Assembly (NCBI RefSeq): GCF_004054105.1
Contig: NZ_SBLC01000004.1
Span: 138,873-202,872, forward strand
Source: Falsigemmobacter intermedius
GTDB lineage: Bacteria; Pseudomonadota; Alphaproteobacteria; Rhodobacterales; Rhodobacteraceae
DNA: 64,000 nt
Direction: 5' to 3'
Shown here: piece after piece, positions 61,034 to 64,000 of the stretch
Layout: each line of letters begins with the position of its first letter
Position numbering within the stretch: position 1 is the first letter of the stretch
The notes under the pieces: model-generated
Database searches by the model: none
Told to the model about the DNA's origin: nothing
What the model saw: the letters and a program-made list of their open reading frames with translations, nothing else
Program-made: the position numbers and the translations under genes

Positions 61034-63847
61034 TTAGTGGGCCTCCGCCCAGTTCAGGCCGATGCCGGCATCGACGATCAGCGGCACGTCGAGATGCACG
61101 GCCGGAGCGGCAGCGCCCTCCATGACGGATTTAACGATCCTGATCACCTCGTCTTCGGCGCCTTTTTCGACTTCAAAGAGCAGTTCGTCATGCACCTGCA
61201 ACAGCATCTTTGCAGGCAGGTTTCTGATGGCCTCGGGCATGCGGATCATGGCGCGGCGGATGATATCTGCGGCTGAGCCCTGGATCGGCGCGTTGATCGC
61301 GGCCCGTTTGGCAAAGCCTGCGCCCGGGCCTTTGGCATTGATCTCGGGCGTGTTGATTTTGCGGCCGAAGAGGGTTTCGACATAGCCCTTCTCTTTTGCC
61401 TCGGCGACGGTGCGGTCCATATAGCTGCGGATGCCGGGGAAACGCTCAAAATAGCGGTCGATGAAGCCCTGGGCCTCGGCACGGGGGATGCGCAGGTTGC
61501 GGGCGAGGCCAAAGCCCGAGATCCCATAGATGACGCCGAAGTTGATGGCTTTGGCCTGGCGGCGGATCATCGGATCCATGCCCTCGATCGGCACGCCGAA
61601 CATCTCGGAGGCGGTCATGGCGTGGATGTCGTGACCATCGCGGAAGGCCTGTTTCAGGGCCGGAATATCGGCCATATGGGCCAGAATCCGCAATTCAATC
61701 TGGCTGTAGTCGAGCGAGATCAGGGATTTGCCCGGGGGGGCAACAAAAGCCGCGCGGATGCGGCGGCCCTCTTCTGAGCGGACGGGAATGTTCTGCAGGT
61801 TGGGATCGGTGGAGGAGAGCCGCCCCGTGACGGCGCCGACCAGCGAGTAGGAGGTGTGAACGCGCCCGGTGTCGCGGTTGATGTGATCCTGCAGCGCATC
61901 GGTATAGGTGGATTTCAGCTTGGAGAGCTGGCGCCAGTCGAGAACGCGGGCGGGAAGGTCATGGCCCTCTGAGGCGAGGTCTTCGAGCACCTCAGCGCCG
62001 GTCGCCCAGGCGCCGGTTTTGCCCTTCTGGCCGCCGGGCAGGCCGAGCTCATCAAAGAGCACTTCGCCGAGTTGCTTGGGCGAGCCCACGTTGAAGCTGC
62101 GGCCTGCGAGCTGGTGAATCTCAGCCTCAAGGCCGGCCATCTTCTGGGCAAAGGCATTGGACATGCGCGAGAGCACATCGCGCTCAACCAGGACGCCTTC
62201 GCGTTCCATATCGGCGAGCACCTGCACCAGCGGGCGTTCCAAGGTTTCATAGACCGTGGTCACGCGCTTCTGATGGAGTTCGGGGCGGAACTTCTGCCAC
62301 AGGCGCAGGGTGATATCGGCGTCTTCGGCGGCATATTTCACGGCTTCATCGACCGGAACACGGTCGAAGGTTATCTGGGATTTGCCAGAGCCGAGCAGGC
62401 TTTTGATCGGGATCGGGGTGTGGCCGAGGTGTTGTTCGCTCAGCACATCCATGCCGTGGCTGTGCAGCCCTGCGTAGAGCGCGGAACTCATCAGCATGGT
62501 GTCTTCGATGGCGGTGACGGTCAGGCCAAGGCGGGCGAAGATTTTGATGTCATACTTGGCGTTCTGAAAGATTTTCGACACCGAAGGATCGGCCAGAAGC
62601 GGCTTGAGAAGCGCGAGCGCTTCATTGACATCCATCTGCCCCCCGGCCCGGGTGGTGCCGCCGAAGAGGTCGTTTTCTCCGCTGACATGGGCGAGCGGCA
62701 GATAGGCAGCTTTGCCTGGCGCCAGGGCCAGCGAGACGCCGACCAGATCGGCCACCATCTCATCGAGCGCGGTTGTCTCTGTGTCGACGGCGACATAGCC
62801 CTGTTCGCGGGCCTGAGCGATCCATTGTGAGAGGGTGGCTGCGTCGCGGATTGCGACATAGCCTGCGGCGTCAAAGGGCACATCGGCCTGCGGCTGTGCG
62901 ATCGGCGCGGCTGCACTTGCAGATGCGGCGGGAAGGGCAGGGGCGGCGGGGGGCTCGACCTTGAATTTATCGGCCATGCGCTTGGTCAGCGTGCGGAATT
63001 CCATGCGGTTGAGGAATTCCAGGAGCACCTCAGGTTCCGCATCGCGCTGCTCAAGGCTGTCGAGGGGCATGTCGAGATCGGCATCGTCTTTCAGCGTCAC
63101 AAGCTGGCGCGAAATTCGGATCTGTTCGGCATTGTCGATCAGGGTCTGGCGGCGCTTGGGCTGTTTGATCTCGCCTGCACGCTCCAGCAGCGTATCAAGG
63201 TCGCCATACTCCTGGATCAGCATGGCGGCGGTTTTCAGCCCGATCCCCGGCGCGCCCGGCACGTTGTCGACGGAATCGCCCGCGAGACTTTGCACATCGA
63301 CCACCCGCTCCGGGCCGACGCCGAATTTGGCAAAGACCTCATCGCGCCCGATGCGCAGGTTTTTCATCGGGTCGAGCATCTCAACCCCGTCGCCGACCAG
63401 CTGCATCAGGTCTTTGTCAGAGGAGATGATGGTGACGCGGCCACCGGCTTCACGCGCCTGACGCGCAAGGGTGGCGATGATGTCATCAGCCTCCAGCCCT
63501 TCGGTTTCGAGGCAGGCCAGGTTGAAGGCGCGCGTCGCTTCGCGGGTCAGGGCAAACTGCGGGCGCAGATCTTCGGGCGGCGGCGGGCGGTTGGCTTTGT
63601 AAAGCGGGTAGATCTCATCGCGGAAGGTCTTTGAGGAAAAGTCAAAGACAACAGCCACATGGGTGGGGGCATCCGCAGAGCTGCCGTTCCCCTCGACATA
63701 GCGTGCAATCATATTGCAAAAGCCTGCGACCGCACCGACCGGCAGGCCGTCGGATTTGCGCGTCAGCGGCGGCAGCGCGTGATAGGCGCGGAAAATATAG
63801 GCCGATCCGTCGATCAGATGCAGATGATGGCCCTTGCCGAATGCCAT
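61034..63847 (-). CDS. polA: DNA polymerase I
   Basis: 937 residues from ATG 63847 (MAFGKGHHLHLIDGSAYIFRAYHALPP) with AAGGAG upstream; the in-frame start at 63898 is not needed. Three domains: 5'-3' exonuclease (about 8-295), 3'-5' exonuclease with intact VAVDTETTALDEM (about 356), and family A polymerase with motif A YSQIELRILAH, motif B RQAKAINFGVIYG and motif C LQVHDELLFEVE. So it keeps proofreading. Functions in Okazaki-fragment maturation and repair. Size and motifs normal. Confidence 0.98.
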   Translation of the reverse strand: MAFGKGHHLHLIDGSAYIFRAYHALPPLTRKSDGLPVGAVAGFCNMIARYVEGNGSSADAPTHVAVVFDFSSKTFRDEIYPLYKANRPPPPEDLRPQFALTREATRAFNLACLETEGLEADDIIATLARQAREAGGRVTIISSDKDLMQLVGDGVEMLDPMKNLRIGRDEVFAKFGVGPERVVDVQSLAGDSVDNVPGAPGIGLKTAAMLIQEYGDLDTLLERAGEIKQPKRRQTLIDNAEQIRISRQLVTLKDDADLDMPLDSLEQRDAEPEVLLEFLNRMEFRTLTKRMADKFKVEPPAAPALPAASASAAAPIAQPQADVPFDAAGYVAIRDAATLSQWIAQAREQGYVAVDTETTALDEMVADLVGVSLALAPGKAAYLPLAHVSGENDLFGGTTRAGGQMDVNEALALLKPLLADPSVSKIFQNAKYDIKIFARLGLTVTAIEDTMLMSSALYAGLHSHGMDVLSEQHLGHTPIPIKSLLGSGKSQITFDRVPVDEAVKYAAEDADITLRLWQKFRPELHQKRVTTVYETLERPLVQVLADMEREGVLVERDVLSRMSNAFAQKMAGLEAEIHQLAGRSFNVGSPKQLGEVLFDELGLPGGQKGKTGAWATGAEVLEDLASEGHDLPARVLDWRQLSKLKSTYTDALQDHINRDTGRVHTSYSLVGAVTGRLSSTDPNLQNIPVRSEEGRRIRAAFVAPPGKSLISLDYSQIELRILAHMADIPALKQAFRDGHDIHAMTASEMFGVPIEGMDPMIRRQAKAINFGVIYGISGFGLARNLRIPRAEAQGFIDRYFERFPGIRSYMDRTVAEAKEKGYVETLFGRKINTPEINAKGPGAGFAKRAAINAPIQGSAADIIRRAMIRMPEAIRNLPAKMLLQVHDELLFEVEKGAEDEVIRIVKSVMEGAAAPAVHLDVPLIVDAGIGLNWAEAH

Positions 63848-63934
63848 GGCGCGCGCTCCTTCAAAGGGGCCGGCGGAAGCCGCCGGACCGGTTGTCACTT
63901 TGGCTCTGAACCTACAGGGAGCGCGGCGCTGGTG

Positions 63935-64000
63935 CTACCCCAGAAGGTCGCGGGCGATCTGGTGGAAAAGCCGCACGCCGGGGGCGATGATTTCATCGGG
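63935..64000 (-). CDS. 3' end of an unidentified gene (partial)
   Basis: A minus-strand frame enters from the right edge and ends at TAG 63937-63935. The visible 21 residues contain DEIIAPGVRLFHQIARDLLG. It lies 88 bases upstream of polA on the same strand. The fragment is too short to name the product. Confidence 0.45.
   Translation of the reverse strand, partial: PDEIIAPGVRLFHQIARDLLG

Noticed and set aside
1-64000. CRISPR arrays, tRNA or rRNA genes, insertion sequences, prophage
   Set aside because: No regularly spaced repeats, cloverleaf candidates, rRNA-like stretches, transposase or integrase frames were recognised by eye; a covariance search was not possible.

Overview
The window reads as chromosomal DNA of an alphaproteobacterium of the Rhodobacterales (Rhodobacter/Paracoccus-like). 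The evidence is high G+C with dense ATGA/GTGA-coupled operons, a cbb3 oxidase locus under FNR-type boxes, a CtrA-pathway phosphotransferase (chpT), the ornithine-lipid genes olsB-olsA, a DUF3553 protein next to chpT, and convergent-gene terminator repeats that resemble elements I associate with this order. No rRNA, tRNA, transposase, integrase or CRISPR array was recognised, so the species is not fixed.

Layout. 1-7.7 kb: cbb3-type cytochrome c oxidase. Assembly genes ccoG(end)HIS, a divergent universal stress protein, then the structural genes ccoNOQP; two canonical FNR boxes lie between usp and ccoN. 7.8-10.7 kb: a compact EcoRII-type restriction-modification unit (C5 methyltransferase, Vsr mismatch endonuclease, EcoRII-like nuclease). 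10.7-18.4 kb: a C-P lyase locus (phnGHI, an extra 39-codon reading frame, phnJKLN on the minus strand; phnM apart; a DUF1045 2H-phosphoesterase gene inverted between phnM and phnN; phnF divergent with a palindromic operator). No phosphonate transporter genes are in the window. 18.4-21.8 kb: class III aminotransferase, 3-hydroxyacyl-CoA dehydrogenase-like protein and a GcvA-type LysR regulator. 21.9-25.5 kb: sitABCD Mn/Fe importer behind a palindromic metalloregulator site.

25.5-50.0 kb is the most unusual part: a catabolic region that I cannot match to a named pathway. It has a tripartite tricarboxylate-type transporter split in two (tctC apart from tctBA), TetR and LysR regulators, two enoyl-CoA hydratases, a full-length plus a short acyl-CoA dehydrogenase, two SDRs (one with a degenerate second SDR half), FadJ, a CaiB-type CoA-transferase, a luciferase-like monooxygenase with a flavin reductase carrying an extra N-terminal domain, a two-subunit CoA-transferase/hydrolase, a ThDP enzyme, a cytoplasmic DMSO-reductase-family molybdoenzyme, two carboxymuconolactone-decarboxylase-fold proteins and a rhodanese. 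The combination suggests uptake, CoA activation, beta-oxidation and oxygenation of an organic acid, possibly cyclic or sulfur-containing. No acyl-CoA ligase or thiolase is present in the window.

50-64 kb is ordinary housekeeping: argS, a SPOR protein, nagZ, scpA-scpB, rarA, olsB-olsA, a DUF3553 protein, chpT, a DEAD-box RNA helicase, polA and the 3' end of one more gene.
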